Assembly (NCBI GenBank): GCA_029937545.1
Contig: JAPYPR010000003.1
Location: 211,989 to 275,988, forward strand
From: Erythrobacter sp.
Lineage (GTDB): Bacteria; Pseudomonadota; Alphaproteobacteria; Sphingomonadales; Sphingomonadaceae
Reading direction: 5' to 3'
Length of the DNA: 64,000 nt
The position numbers and the translations under genes are program-made. A model generated the notes under the pieces. The model did not search any database. It was not told the DNA's origin and saw only the letters and a program-made list of their open reading frames with translations. Numbering within the stretch: position 1 is the stretch's first letter; each line of letters opens with the position of its first letter. Shown here piece after piece: positions 38,586 through 48,032 of this stretch.

Positions 38586-40856
38586 ATGTCCGCTGCCGCA
38601 TCCGCTCGCCAGATCCTTACCCGCCTCCACGAAATCATGGCTGGGCGCACGCACGCCCAGCACAAACTCGACCGCGTGGTCGAGGTCATCGCCGAAAGCC
38701 TCGATAGCGAGGTGTGCTCGATCTACCTGCTGCGCGAAGGCGCGCTCGAACTGTTCGCCACGCAGGGTCTGAACGCCAACGCCGTCCATGTCACCCGCAT
38801 GGCGGTGGGCGAGGGGCTCACCGGCACGATCGTGAAGAATATCGAGACGCTGAACCTCGCCGAGGCGAAAGCGCATCCCGACTTCCTCTATCGGCCCGAA
38901 ACGGGCGAGGAGAAGTTCCACTCCTTTGCCGGTGTCCCCATCGTCTACCGCGAACGTGCAGTGGGCGTGCTGTGCGTCCAGCATGTCGAGCCGCGGCGTT
39001 ACGAGGACGTCGAGATCGAAGCGCTGCAGACGACCGCGATGATCCTGTCCGAACTGATCGCCCACAAGGAACTGGTCGACGACGAGGAAGCGATCGATTT
39101 CGGCGAAGCGCATACCGAGACCGAAGTGATCGAGGGGCTTACGCTGGTGAAGGGTCTCGCCTCGGGCAGGGCAGTCTTCCACCAGCCGCGCATCGAGATC
39201 GACCAGGTCGTGGCCGAGGATATCGAGGCGGAGCGCCAGCGCGTCTACCGCGCCTTCGACAAGATGCGCGAACAGATCGACGCGCTCGGCAAGGAGCCGG
39301 AATTCGGCAAGGGCGGCGAGCATGTCGAGGTGCTCGAAACCTACAAGATGTTCGCTTATGACGAGGGCTGGAGCCGTCGGATCAACGAGGCGATCGACAG
39401 CGGGCTGACGGCGGAAGCGGCGATCGAGCGCGTGCAGCAGCGCACCCGGATGCGCATGCGCGAGATCGACGATCCTTTGCTCGCGGACCGGATGCACGAT
39501 CTGGAAGACCTCTCCAACCGGTTGCTGCGGATCGTCTCGGGCCAGCTCGGAACGGCGGCGACGCAAGGATTGCGACGCGATTCCATCCTGATTGCGCGCA
39601 ATCTCGGCCCGGCGGAGCTGCTCGAATACGATCGTCGCCGTCTGAAGGGCGTCGTACTGGAGGAAGGCTCGCTCACCGCGCATGTGGTAATCGTGGCGCG
39701 GGCGATGGGCATCCCCGTGCTGGGCCGCGCCGATGGTGTCCGCGCGCGGGTCAGCGAGGGCGATGAAATCCTGCTCGACGCGGACAAGGCGACCGTGACG
39801 CTGCGGCCCGGCGCGGCCTTGATGGACGCCTTCGAGGCCCGGTTCGTCAAGAAGCGCGAGCAGCAGGCGACCTATGCCGAACTGCGCGATGTCGAACCCT
39901 TCACGCGCGACGGCACGCGCATCACGGTGATGATGAACGCCGGCCTGCGCGACGACATGAGCATGTTGCCAATCACCGGCGCGGACGGAGTCGGCCTGTT
40001 TCGCACCGAATTTCAATTCCTCGTGTCCGCCACCCTGCCGCAGCGCGACCGCCAGCTGCGCCTCTATCGCGACGTGCTCGATGCGGCCGGCGACAAGCCG
40101 GTCATCTTCCGCACGGTGGACATCGGCGGCGACAAGGCGGTGCCCTATCTGAACACGCAAGTCGCCGAGCGGGACGAGAACCCCGCCATGGGCTGGCGAG
40201 CCTTACGCCTGTCGCTCGAACGAGAAGGGCTTCTCAAAGCCCAAGCGCGCGCATTGCTCGAAGCCGCTGCCGGGCGGCAGCTCTCGGTGATGTTCCCGAT
40301 GGTCTCCGAACCATGGGAATTCGACGCGGCGAAGGCGGTGTTCGAAAACCAGCTGTCCTTCCTGCGCGACCGGCGGCACGTCGTGCCGGAGACGATCGAG
40401 TACGGCTGCATGCTGGAGGTGCCGGCGCTGGCCGAATGCCTCGACGCGCTGGTGCCGCGCTTGTCCTTTATCTCGGTCGGGACCAACGACCTGACCCAGT
40501 TCCTGTTTGCCGCCGACCGTGCGAATCCCAAGCTCGCAGAGCGTTACGACTGGATCAGCCCGGCGATCCTGCGCTTCCTCAAGCGGGTCTCGGAAACCGT
40601 CGTCGGCCAGCCGGTCAAGATCGGCGTGTGCGGCGAGATGGGCGGCCGCAGGCTGGAAGCGATAGCCTTGCTCGGCATCGGCTATCGTCGCCTGTCGATC
40701 ACGCCGGCCGCGGTCGGTCCGATCAAGGAGCTGGTGCGCAAGATCGACCTCAAGGAAATCACCGAGCAGATGACGCAGTGGCTGCTCAGCCCGCCGCCCG
40801 ACATGCGCGCCGCACTCAAGGCCTGGGCCGAGGAACGCGATATCGAGGTCGACTAG
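38586..40856 (+). CDS. ptsP: Phosphoenolpyruvate-protein phosphotransferase, EI-Ntr
   Basis: A 756-residue enzyme I of the nitrogen-type phosphotransferase system. A GAF domain (about 10-155) precedes the EI domains. The phospho-acceptor histidine is H366 (SLTAHVVIVARAMG), the PEP-binding part has DGVGLFRTEFQFL and the active-site cysteine is C682 (IGVCGEMGG). It passes phosphate from PEP to NPr and EIIA-Ntr; neither is in this window. The start follows a terminator and gives the usual GAF N-terminus. Confidence 0.95.
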   Translation: MSAAASARQILTRLHEIMAGRTHAQHKLDRVVEVIAESLDSEVCSIYLLREGALELFATQGLNANAVHVTRMAVGEGLTGTIVKNIETLNLAEAKAHPDFLYRPETGEEKFHSFAGVPIVYRERAVGVLCVQHVEPRRYEDVEIEALQTTAMILSELIAHKELVDDEEAIDFGEAHTETEVIEGLTLVKGLASGRAVFHQPRIEIDQVVAEDIEAERQRVYRAFDKMREQIDALGKEPEFGKGGEHVEVLETYKMFAYDEGWSRRINEAIDSGLTAEAAIERVQQRTRMRMREIDDPLLADRMHDLEDLSNRLLRIVSGQLGTAATQGLRRDSILIARNLGPAELLEYDRRRLKGVVLEEGSLTAHVVIVARAMGIPVLGRADGVRARVSEGDEILLDADKATVTLRPGAALMDAFEARFVKKREQQATYAELRDVEPFTRDGTRITVMMNAGLRDDMSMLPITGADGVGLFRTEFQFLVSATLPQRDRQLRLYRDVLDAAGDKPVIFRTVDIGGDKAVPYLNTQVAERDENPAMGWRALRLSLEREGLLKAQARALLEAAAGRQLSVMFPMVSEPWEFDAAKAVFENQLSFLRDRRHVVPETIEYGCMLEVPALAECLDALVPRLSFISVGTNDLTQFLFAADRANPKLAERYDWISPAILRFLKRVSETVVGQPVKIGVCGEMGGRRLEAIALLGIGYRRLSITPAAVGPIKELVRKIDLKEITEQMTQWLLSPPPDMRAALKAWAEERDIEVD

Positions 40857-41015
40857 GCGTTGCGTTTAGATTTCGTCGCGCGTGCGGCGCGGCTCGCCGG
40901 TTTGCCCGGAGCATGCTACAGGCTGTGCTTGACAGCCGCGGGGCTGCACCGCTTTCAGCGGCAAGACGGAAAATGAGGGCGGCACCAAGCCACACGGTCG
41001 CCAATCGGGATTTGC

Positions 41016-41852
41016 ATGGAAGATAACGAAACTGTCGATGAACCCGCGGCCACCGCTTCGGCCGAGACGGTCGGCGCAAGGCTGCGCGCCGCGCGCGAGG
41101 CTGCAGGGTACGAGATCGAACAGGTGGCGGCGGAAACCCGCATCCCTCACCGGCACCTGGTTTCGATCGAAGCCGACGATTTTGCGGCCCTGCCATCTCG
41201 CACTTACGCCATCGGCTTCAGCCGGACCTATGCCCGCGCCGTGGGTCTCGACGAGCAGGAAATCATCGGCCAGGTCCGCGAACAGCTCGCCTCGGGCGAC
41301 GGCGGCGAGCGCATGGTGCCCGCCAAGTTCGAACCCGGCGATCCGGCACGCGTCCCGGGGCGCGGCCTCGCGTGGTTCGGGCTGATCGCGGCGCTTCTGC
41401 TGGTCGGCGGCATTTTCGCTTTCTATCGCAGCTATCTCGCTCCCGGTCTCGGCCCGGCACCGCTGCAGGACGAAACCGAGCAAGTCGCGGCGGCCGATGC
41501 TACGCCGACCGCCACGCCGACCCAGGCGGCTCCCTCTGGCCCGGTCGTATTCACCAACGGCATGGAAGGCACATGGGTGCGCTTTTATGATGGCGCTGGC
41601 GAGACACTGTTCGAGGGCATCATGGCCGAAGGCGACACCTATACCGTGCCGGACGATGCCAGCGAGCCGCAGATCCGCACCGGTCGCCCCTATGCCTTCA
41701 CGATCACCGTGGGCGGGCGCAGCGTTCCGAAGATTTCGGAAGAGGACGAGGTCGTAAGCGATGTCCCCGTCGATGCGGAATCGCTGGCACAGCGCACCGC
41801 CGCTCCGACATCCGAGCCCGCTGCTGCGGCGACGCCGACACCCACGACCTGA
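41016..41852 (+). CDS. rodZ: RodZ-like membrane protein with helix-turn-helix
   Basis: A 278-residue protein: an N-terminal HTH of the Xre type (VGARLRAAREAAGYEIEQ, then IPHRHLVSIE), a membrane helix (about 123-143, LAWFGLIAALLLVGGIFAF), a Thr/Pro/Ala linker and a periplasmic DUF4115 domain (WVRFYDGAGETLFEG, with GRPYAFTITVGG). In the RodZ family the HTH binds MreB and the protein keeps rod shape. It lies before cpoB on the same strand. A 159-base gap separates it from ptsP. Confidence 0.85.
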   Translation: MEDNETVDEPAATASAETVGARLRAAREAAGYEIEQVAAETRIPHRHLVSIEADDFAALPSRTYAIGFSRTYARAVGLDEQEIIGQVREQLASGDGGERMVPAKFEPGDPARVPGRGLAWFGLIAALLLVGGIFAFYRSYLAPGLGPAPLQDETEQVAAADATPTATPTQAAPSGPVVFTNGMEGTWVRFYDGAGETLFEGIMAEGDTYTVPDDASEPQIRTGRPYAFTITVGGRSVPKISEEDEVVSDVPVDAESLAQRTAAPTSEPAAAATPTPTT

Positions 41853-41957
41853 TCTTTGCTTTTGCAAGAGAGGGGAAAAGCTCCTTCACCGCCTCGACAG
41901 CTTCGGGGGTGTAGGGCAATTTCCATGACGACCATTTCCCGGACAGGAGCCCAGCCG

Positions 41958-42917
41958 ATGAGTTTCGGACGCAGCCTACGTGCCACCGGCCTCGGTGCCG
42001 CCATGATCGCCCTGCTGGCGACGGCCACGCCGGCCTTGTCGCAGGACGACAACGCAGAGAACCGCATTCGCCGACTGGAAAGCGAAGTGCGCGCGCTCCA
42101 GCGCAAGGTATTTCCCGGCGGCGACGGCCGGTATTTCGAACCCGAAATCAGCGCGCGGCCGAGCGTGGACTCGACGGTCAACACCTCGTCGACGACGGCG
42201 GTCACCGATATCCTCGCACGGCTCGATGCGCTGGAATCGCAGCTTCAGGCGCAGACGTCGCAGATCGAGGAAAACGCCAATGCGCTGCGTCTGCTGACGA
42301 CACGGCTCGAAGCGCTGGAAGGGGCGCGGGTGTCGCCTCCCGCCACAACGTCGGGCGCAGCCTCGCCTGCCGCCACGGATGCCGACGACACCGACAGCAT
42401 CGTCTCGCCTTCGACGGATGCTGTTGCTCGCAATACGGCGAGCATGACCGGAGCGAGCAGCGCGGCGCAGGGTCCGAGCGCCGAGCGTCTCGCCGCGGTA
42501 CAGGCGATCGCCAAGCCGCAGACCGACGATCCGGCGGACGACGAATATTCCTACGGCTTCCGTCTGTGGGACGCAGGGTTCTACCCGGAAGCTCAGCAAC
42601 AGCTGACCATGTTCGTCGAGCAGAACCCGTCGCACTGGCGCGCGACCTATGGCCGCAATTTGCTGGGCCGCGCCTATCTCGACGATGGCAAGGCGCGCGA
42701 GGCGGCCCCATGGTTCCTCAAGAACTACCAGGACGACAAGGGCGGTGCGCGCGCCGGCGACAGCCTGCTCTACCTCGCCGAGGCGATGATCGCGCTCGAC
42801 GATACCAACCGCGCCTGCATCGCGCTGGCGGAATTCGCGGAAACCTATCCCGCACTCGCCAGCGGTCGCCTGAGTGGACAGTATGCGACGCAGCGCAGCC
42901 GGGTGACCTGCAATTGA
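41958..42917 (+). CDS. cpoB: CpoB/YbgF-type tetratricopeptide protein
   Basis: A 319-residue periplasmic protein. The signal peptide (cut after ALS) is followed by a coiled coil (NRIRRLESEVRALQRKV), a second coil near DILARLDALESQLQAQTSQ, a Ser/Ala-rich linker, then TPR-like repeats (FRLWDAGFYPEAQQQLTMFV; NLLGRAYLDDGKAREAAPWF). CpoB coordinates peptidoglycan synthesis with outer-membrane constriction. The ATG at 41958 has AGGAG in front; an ATG at 41925 would spoil the signal peptide. tilS overlaps its end. Confidence 0.85.
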   Translation: MSFGRSLRATGLGAAMIALLATATPALSQDDNAENRIRRLESEVRALQRKVFPGGDGRYFEPEISARPSVDSTVNTSSTTAVTDILARLDALESQLQAQTSQIEENANALRLLTTRLEALEGARVSPPATTSGAASPAATDADDTDSIVSPSTDAVARNTASMTGASSAAQGPSAERLAAVQAIAKPQTDDPADDEYSYGFRLWDAGFYPEAQQQLTMFVEQNPSHWRATYGRNLLGRAYLDDGKAREAAPWFLKNYQDDKGGARAGDSLLYLAEAMIALDDTNRACIALAEFAETYPALASGRLSGQYATQRSRVTCN

Positions 42918-43887
42918 TACAGCGATCGACCTCGATTTACTGAAGCGCTTCAACGAAGCGGCAGAGCGCCTCGCGATCCCGAAACATGTCGGGCTGGCCG
43001 TTTCCGGCGGGCCGGACAGCATGGCGATGCTGCTATTGGCGCATGCGGCGGGCTTCGACTGCCATGTTTCGACGGTGAACCATGGCCTGCGAGCGGAGGC
43101 GGCCAGCGAGTGCCTGCTGGTTGAAGACCTGTGTAGCGAGCTCGACGTCCCCTGCACGGTGATCGACATCATGCTGGCCAAGGGGAATGTGCAGCAGGAG
43201 GGCCGTCGCGCGCGCTATGACGCGCTGGCGAAGTGGGCGACGCGGGAGGGGATCGGCATGATCCTGACCGCGCATCACGCGGACGATCAGGCGGAAACCC
43301 TGCTCATGCGCCTCAATCGCGGTAGCGGGTTGGGGGGTCTGGCCGGGGTAAGGGAGCGGCGACCGATCGACGGCACCGACATAGAGGTAGCGCGTCCGCT
43401 GCTGGCTTTTCGGCGCAGCGAACTCCATGCGGTGATCGATGGCGCAGGCGTCGCGGTGGCCGACGATCCGAGCAATCGCGACACGGCGTACGACAGGGTC
43501 CGCCTGCGGCAGAACCTGGAGCGGAGCGACTGGATCGATGTCGCAGGTGTCGCCCGTTCTGCCAGTCTCATGGAAAAGAGCTGGTCGATGGTAGAGGGTC
43601 TCGCTGCCGAAGACGTCACCGAGCATGCCGAGCGCCGCGGCGAGGCCTTCACCTACGACCCCTTTGCGGCTTCGGGAGTCGAGCGCGTTCCGGTCTGGAT
43701 CGAGGTTGTTCGCAAGATTGCCGGAGACCTTGGCATTACCCTTGATCGGAGTGACGCAGCCAAGATCGTGGCTGCACTGACGGACACTCGAAAGGTCAAT
43801 GTCGGCGGGATATGTGCCGAAGCCATAGAGGACCACGGCGCGAATTATTGGTCGTTCAGACGAGAACCGCCCCGCCGCACCGGCTAG
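42913..43887 (+). CDS. tilS: tRNA(Ile)-lysidine synthase, apparent ATT start
   Basis: A PP-loop ATPase that converts the anticodon C34 of tRNA-Ile to lysidine. The ATP motif SGGPDS lies just before the first ATG at 43021, so a start there would remove the active site. Upstream the frame is open only back to a TGA at 42904, and between them there is no ATG, GTG or TTG in frame. The best start is ATT at 42913, overlapping the cpoB stop (ATTGA); this gives 324 residues with DLDLLKRFNEAAERL at the front. Other motifs, HHADDQAETLLMRLNRGSG and DDPSNRDTAYDRVRLR, fit TilS. Confidence 0.85.
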   Translation: MDTAIDLDLLKRFNEAAERLAIPKHVGLAVSGGPDSMAMLLLAHAAGFDCHVSTVNHGLRAEAASECLLVEDLCSELDVPCTVIDIMLAKGNVQQEGRRARYDALAKWATREGIGMILTAHHADDQAETLLMRLNRGSGLGGLAGVRERRPIDGTDIEVARPLLAFRRSELHAVIDGAGVAVADDPSNRDTAYDRVRLRQNLERSDWIDVAGVARSASLMEKSWSMVEGLAAEDVTEHAERRGEAFTYDPFAASGVERVPVWIEVVRKIAGDLGITLDRSDAAKIVAALTDTRKVNVGGICAEAIEDHGANYWSFRREPPRRTG

Positions 43888-43906
43888 CCCAGAGTCTTAC
43901 TCTTGG

Positions 43907-44560
43907 TCAGACGATACTGTCGCCGAGGTTCAGCTTCTCGCCATCGGTAATCACTACCATGTCGCCTTCCTTGGCGATGGCGAACAGGCGCGAAGCGAGC
44001 TCGTCCGGCACACCGACGCAGCCGTGGCTGGCATAGCCGTTCTGCACTTCGGACCCGCCGTGGATGGCGATCCCGTCGGTGGTCAGGAACATGCTCCACG
44101 GCATGGGCGCATTGCCGTATTTTTCGGAGACATTGTGCCGCTGCTTCCACAGGATCGGGAATTTGCCGGTCGGCGTCGGATGATTGTCGGTGCCCAGCAT
44201 CACGGCAGCGGCACCGATTTCGTAGCCGCCGCGGAATACGGAGATCACCCGCGCCTCGAGGTCGATCGTCACCAGCAGCGGGCCTTCGGGTACGCCCTCG
44301 TCCTCCCAGTGCCATTCGCCATATTTGATCGGGCCGTCGATCGGCAGGATTCGGCGGACGGTATAGAGGCGGTCGTGATCGGCCAGCGCCTTCGCCGCAA
44401 TTGCGCCCATCGGCTCGACAGCGGGTGCCGCAGCTTCAACAGGCTCCGACGTTGCGACGGCCTGATCTTGCGCGCCGACCGAGCCGCTGAAAAACAGCCC
44501 CACCAAGACGGCCACGACTACCAGCGAGGTGCCGCCAATCCATTTGTATGTCGCATCCAT
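43907..44560 (-). CDS. L,D-transpeptidase (YkuD domain)
   Basis: A 217-residue envelope protein with a membrane anchor (about 8-28), a spacer, and a YkuD domain. The catalytic motif is SHGCVG with upstream HGG and the substrate groove TPTGKFPILWKQ. These enzymes form 3-3 peptidoglycan cross-links or attach lipoprotein. An ATG at 44560 is chosen over a TTG 42 bases earlier. It is convergent with tilS, 19 bases apart. Confidence 0.9.
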   Translation of the reverse strand: MDATYKWIGGTSLVVVAVLVGLFFSGSVGAQDQAVATSEPVEAAAPAVEPMGAIAAKALADHDRLYTVRRILPIDGPIKYGEWHWEDEGVPEGPLLVTIDLEARVISVFRGGYEIGAAAVMLGTDNHPTPTGKFPILWKQRHNVSEKYGNAPMPWSMFLTTDGIAIHGGSEVQNGYASHGCVGVPDELASRLFAIAKEGDMVVITDGEKLNLGDSIV

Positions 44561-44636
44561 GGCAGGAATATGCCCGTTCGGGTCTAGAATTTCCAGTGGC
44601 AAGGCCCGTAACGTCTCGCTTCAGCACAGTCGCAGG

Positions 44637-45251
44637 TCAGGAGGTTAGCGCTGCCGCCTCGCGCGCGACGCGCTCCACTTCCACTTCGTTGACCGGCCCG
44701 CGCGGGGCCACCCAACTCCCGCCGACGCACAGCACAGGGTCGAAAGCCAGCCACTCACGCGCATTGCCCAGCGACACGCCGCCCGTCGGGCAGAAGCGGC
44801 ACTGACCGAACGGCGCGGCAAGGGCTTTCAATGCCGGTAGGCCGCCAGCGGCCAGAGCGGGGAAGAACTTGAAATGCGTGAGGCCAAGGTCGAGTCCGCG
44901 CATGATGTCGCCTGCATTGGCGATGCCGGGGAGGAAGGGGATGCCTTCGCGGATCGCCGCCTTGCCGAGCGGTTCGGTGAGGCCCGGCGAGACGATGAAC
45001 TCGCTCCCCGCGTCGATCGCATCAGCAAGCTCGCGCTGGTTGGTCACTGTGCCTGCGCCGACGATAGCCCCGTCGACGTTCTTCATGGCGCGGATCGCAT
45101 CGAGGGCGCCAGGCGTGCGCAGTGTCACCTCGAGCACCCGCAAACCACCTGCGACCAGCGCGCGCGCCAGCGGCACGGCGTGGTCCACATCGTCGACCAC
45201 GATGACCGGGATCACCGGCGCGGTGTTCATGATGTCGGCGATGGCGGTCAT
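44637..45251 (-). CDS. eda: KDPG aldolase
   Basis: A 204-residue 2-dehydro-3-deoxy-6-phosphogluconate aldolase, the last Entner-Doudoroff step, giving pyruvate and glyceraldehyde-3-phosphate. The Schiff-base lysine is K128 (THFKFFPA) and the acid/base glutamate E41 (LEVTLRT). The phosphate loop is TGGVSLGNA. It overlaps the glk stop by four bases, so it is the last gene of the zwf-edd-glk-eda unit. Confidence 0.96.
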   Translation of the reverse strand: MTAIADIMNTAPVIPVIVVDDVDHAVPLARALVAGGLRVLEVTLRTPGALDAIRAMKNVDGAIVGAGTVTNQRELADAIDAGSEFIVSPGLTEPLGKAAIREGIPFLPGIANAGDIMRGLDLGLTHFKFFPALAAGGLPALKALAAPFGQCRFCPTGGVSLGNAREWLAFDPVLCVGGSWVAPRGPVNEVEVERVAREAAALTS

Positions 45252-46219
45252 GCATATTCCCTTGCGAAAGCGGCGGCAGCTCCGAACAATCCCGGCTGCG
45301 GATGAGTGATGAGCTTTACCGGGATCGAGGCCATCAGCTCCTGGAAGCGTCCCTTGGCCTTGAACCGCTCGGCAAAGCCCGATTTCAGCAGCGTGTCACG
45401 GATGCGGTAGCCGAGGCCGCCGGCAATCACGACCCCGCCAAAACCGCCCTGCGCCAAAGCGATATCGCCGGCCACGCTTCCGAGCGACAAACAGAAGCGA
45501 TCCACTGCCGCTGCGGCGAGGCTGTCCCTGCCGTCCTGTCCGCGCGTCCAGATCGCAATGTCGTCCTCGTCGGTGACCGGGCGGCCCTCCATCGCCGCCA
45601 GCGTCTGGTAAATGTCCGAGATCGCAGGTCCGGAGACGACACGCTCCACCGACACGCGCGTGTGGCGCTTGCGCAGGCGGGCGAGGATCGCGTCCTCGAT
45701 GCTGTCGAGCGGGGCGAAATCGATATGGCCGCCCTCGGTCGCGGAGACGCGGTAGGTGCCGTCGGGCTCGCGATAGAGATGCGCGACACCAAGTCCGGTC
45801 CCGGGGCCGAGCACGCTCAGGCGACCGGTGGGAGCAAGGGGCTTGTCCGGGCCGGTCAAGTGGATGAACTGGTCTTCCTCCACCCTCGCCACAGCATGGG
45901 CGACGGCCTCGAAATCATTGACGATGCAATATTGCTCGACACCGAGTTTCTCCTGCACGAGCGCCGGACGGATAATCCACGGATTGTTGGTGAAGCGGAT
46001 CACGTCGCCGCCGATCGGCCCGGCGATCGCCATAGACACGCGCGGCGGCAGCGATCCGCCCTTACGGTCGCGAAAATCCTCCCACGCGGTCTGGAAGCTG
46101 GCGTGATCCTCGGTGTGGATCGTCTCGGGCTCGCCCAGCGTGATCGTGCCATCGTCCTCAATTGTGGCGATGACGAAGCGTGCGTGAGTGCCGCCGATAT
46201 CGACGCTTACGAGGTCCAT
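45248..46219 (-). CDS. glk: Glucokinase
   Basis: A 323-residue ROK-unrelated glucokinase of the E. coli type. Phosphate motif DIGGTHARF, sugar-binding [22 protein letters not shown], and EGGHIDFAP. It makes glucose-6-phosphate for Zwf. The start at 46219 is one base after the edd stop and gives [10 protein letters not shown], so the longer frame is rejected. Confidence 0.95.
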   Translation of the reverse strand: MDLVSVDIGGTHARFVIATIEDDGTITLGEPETIHTEDHASFQTAWEDFRDRKGGSLPPRVSMAIAGPIGGDVIRFTNNPWIIRPALVQEKLGVEQYCIVNDFEAVAHAVARVEEDQFIHLTGPDKPLAPTGRLSVLGPGTGLGVAHLYREPDGTYRVSATEGGHIDFAPLDSIEDAILARLRKRHTRVSVERVVSGPAISDIYQTLAAMEGRPVTDEDDIAIWTRGQDGRDSLAAAAVDRFCLSLGSVAGDIALAQGGFGGVVIAGGLGYRIRDTLLKSGFAERFKAKGRFQELMASIPVKLITHPQPGLFGAAAAFAREYA

Positions 46220-46220
46220 T

Positions 46221-48032
46221 TTACAATCCTGCCATGGCCAGCATCGAGGAAGCGCCCTGTTCGGCACCGTCGGCATTGGCGCGGAACATGGCGAAATATT
46301 CGCGGCCCATACCGGTCTCGGGAGCGGGCGCTTTGGCGGGCTCGCGCGCATCGAGATCGGCGGTGGTCGACAGCTCGCCGGTCGCCGCGCAGACCTTCAC
46401 GATATCGCCATCCTGCAGCTTCGACAGCGGTCCTCCGCCGAGCGCTTCGGGCGTGCAATGGATCGCCGCAGGCACCTTGCCCGAGGCGCCCGACATGCGG
46501 CCGTCGGTGACAAGCGCGACGCGGTAGCCGCGATCCTGCAACACGCCGAGCGCCGGGGTCAGCTTGTGCAGTTCCGGCATGCCATTGGCGCGCGGGCCCT
46601 GGAAGCTGACGACGACGACGACGTCCTTGTCGAGCTCACCCTTGGAAAAGGCTTCGTTGACGGAGCGCTGATCGTGGAACACGCGGCACGGCGCCTCGAC
46701 CGTCCAGCGCTCGCGCGCCACGGCCGAGGACTTGAAGCAGGCGCGGCCTAGATTGCCCTCGACCAGCCGCATGCCGCCATCGGCCTGGAACGGGTCGGAG
46801 GCGGGGCGCAGCATTTCTCTGTCGCCGGATGGGCCCGGGTCGCGCCAGGTCAGTGCGTCATCCTCGAAGCCGGGTTCGCGCGAATAGCTCTCGAAGCCGC
46901 CGTCCCACACGGTGAGAATGTCCGCATGGGCCAGCCCTTCGTCAAGCAACGTGCCGATGACATAGCCCATTCCGCCGGCCTCGTGGAAATGGTTCACGTC
47001 GCCCGGGCCGTTGGGATAGATCCGCGCCACCAGCGGTACCGCATGCGACAGCTCCGCAAGGTCGTTCCAGTCGAAGCGGATGCCTGCCGCGCGCGCCATG
47101 GCCGGGATATGGATTGCGTGGTTGGTCGATCCGCCGGTAGCCAGCAGGCCGATGGCAGCATTGACGATGGCCTTCTCGTCCACGACGCGAGAGAGCGGGC
47201 GGAAGTCGTCGCCCTCCTGATGGATCGCGGCGAGGCGGTGGGTCGCAGCCCGGCTCAATTTCTGCCGCAGCTTCGCACCCGGTTGCACGAAGGCCGCGCC
47301 GGGAACGTGAAGCCCCATCATCTCCATCATCATCTGGTTGGAATTGGCGGTGCCATAGAACGTGCAGGTGCCGGGGGAATGATAGCTGCCCATCTCGCTT
47401 GCGAGCAGTTCGTCGCGGCCGACCTTGCCCTCGGCATAAAGCTGGCGGGTCTTCTGCTTTTCCTTGTTGGGAATACCGGTGCCCATCGGTCCGGATGGCA
47501 AGAAGATCGCCGGCAGGTGCCCGAAGCGCAGGGCGCCCATCAGCAGGCCGGGGACGATCTTGTCGCAAATGCCCAGCAGCGCGACACCGTCGTACATGGC
47601 GTGGCTCAGCGCGACGACGGTGCTCAGCGCAATCGTGTCGCGGCTGAACAGCGAGAGTTCCATGCCCGCCTCGCCCTGGGTCACGCCGTCGCACATGGCG
47701 GGAGTCCCGCCGGCGACCTGCACCGTCGCGCCGACCTCGCGCGCCCAGATCTTCATCCGTTCGGGATAGCGATAGTAGGGCTGGTGGGCCGACAGCATGT
47801 CGTTATAGGCGGTGACGACGCCGAGGTTCGGCCCGCGCGCCGCCTTGATTGCTTCTTGGTCCTCCTCTGCCCCGGCAAAGGCGTGGGCGAGGTTGGAGCA
47901 GGAGAGCGAATGGCGATCGACCTGCCGGTCGCCCTCGCTCTCCATCAGCTCGAGATAGTCGCCACGGCTCTTGCGCGAATTTTCGATCACGCGCTGCGTA
48001 ACGCGGTGGATGGTATCGTTAAGCTTAGTCAT
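46221..48032 (-). CDS. edd: Phosphogluconate dehydratase
   Basis: A 603-residue [4Fe-4S] dehydratase that turns 6-phosphogluconate into KDPG. Cluster region and conserved blocks are [54 protein letters not shown] and [18 protein letters not shown]. The start overlaps the zwf stop by eight bases, so no lactonase gene lies between them. Confidence 0.96.
   Translation of the reverse strand: MTKLNDTIHRVTQRVIENSRKSRGDYLELMESEGDRQVDRHSLSCSNLAHAFAGAEEDQEAIKAARGPNLGVVTAYNDMLSAHQPYYRYPERMKIWAREVGATVQVAGGTPAMCDGVTQGEAGMELSLFSRDTIALSTVVALSHAMYDGVALLGICDKIVPGLLMGALRFGHLPAIFLPSGPMGTGIPNKEKQKTRQLYAEGKVGRDELLASEMGSYHSPGTCTFYGTANSNQMMMEMMGLHVPGAAFVQPGAKLRQKLSRAATHRLAAIHQEGDDFRPLSRVVDEKAIVNAAIGLLATGGSTNHAIHIPAMARAAGIRFDWNDLAELSHAVPLVARIYPNGPGDVNHFHEAGGMGYVIGTLLDEGLAHADILTVWDGGFESYSREPGFEDDALTWRDPGPSGDREMLRPASDPFQADGGMRLVEGNLGRACFKSSAVARERWTVEAPCRVFHDQRSVNEAFSKGELDKDVVVVVSFQGPRANGMPELHKLTPALGVLQDRGYRVALVTDGRMSGASGKVPAAIHCTPEALGGGPLSKLQDGDIVKVCAATGELSTTADLDAREPAKAPAPETGMGREYFAMFRANADGAEQGASSMLAMAGL

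Noticed and set aside
40920..40960. A TTGACA sequence before rodZ as a promoter
   Set aside because: No good -10 element at the right spacing was seen, so it is not listed.
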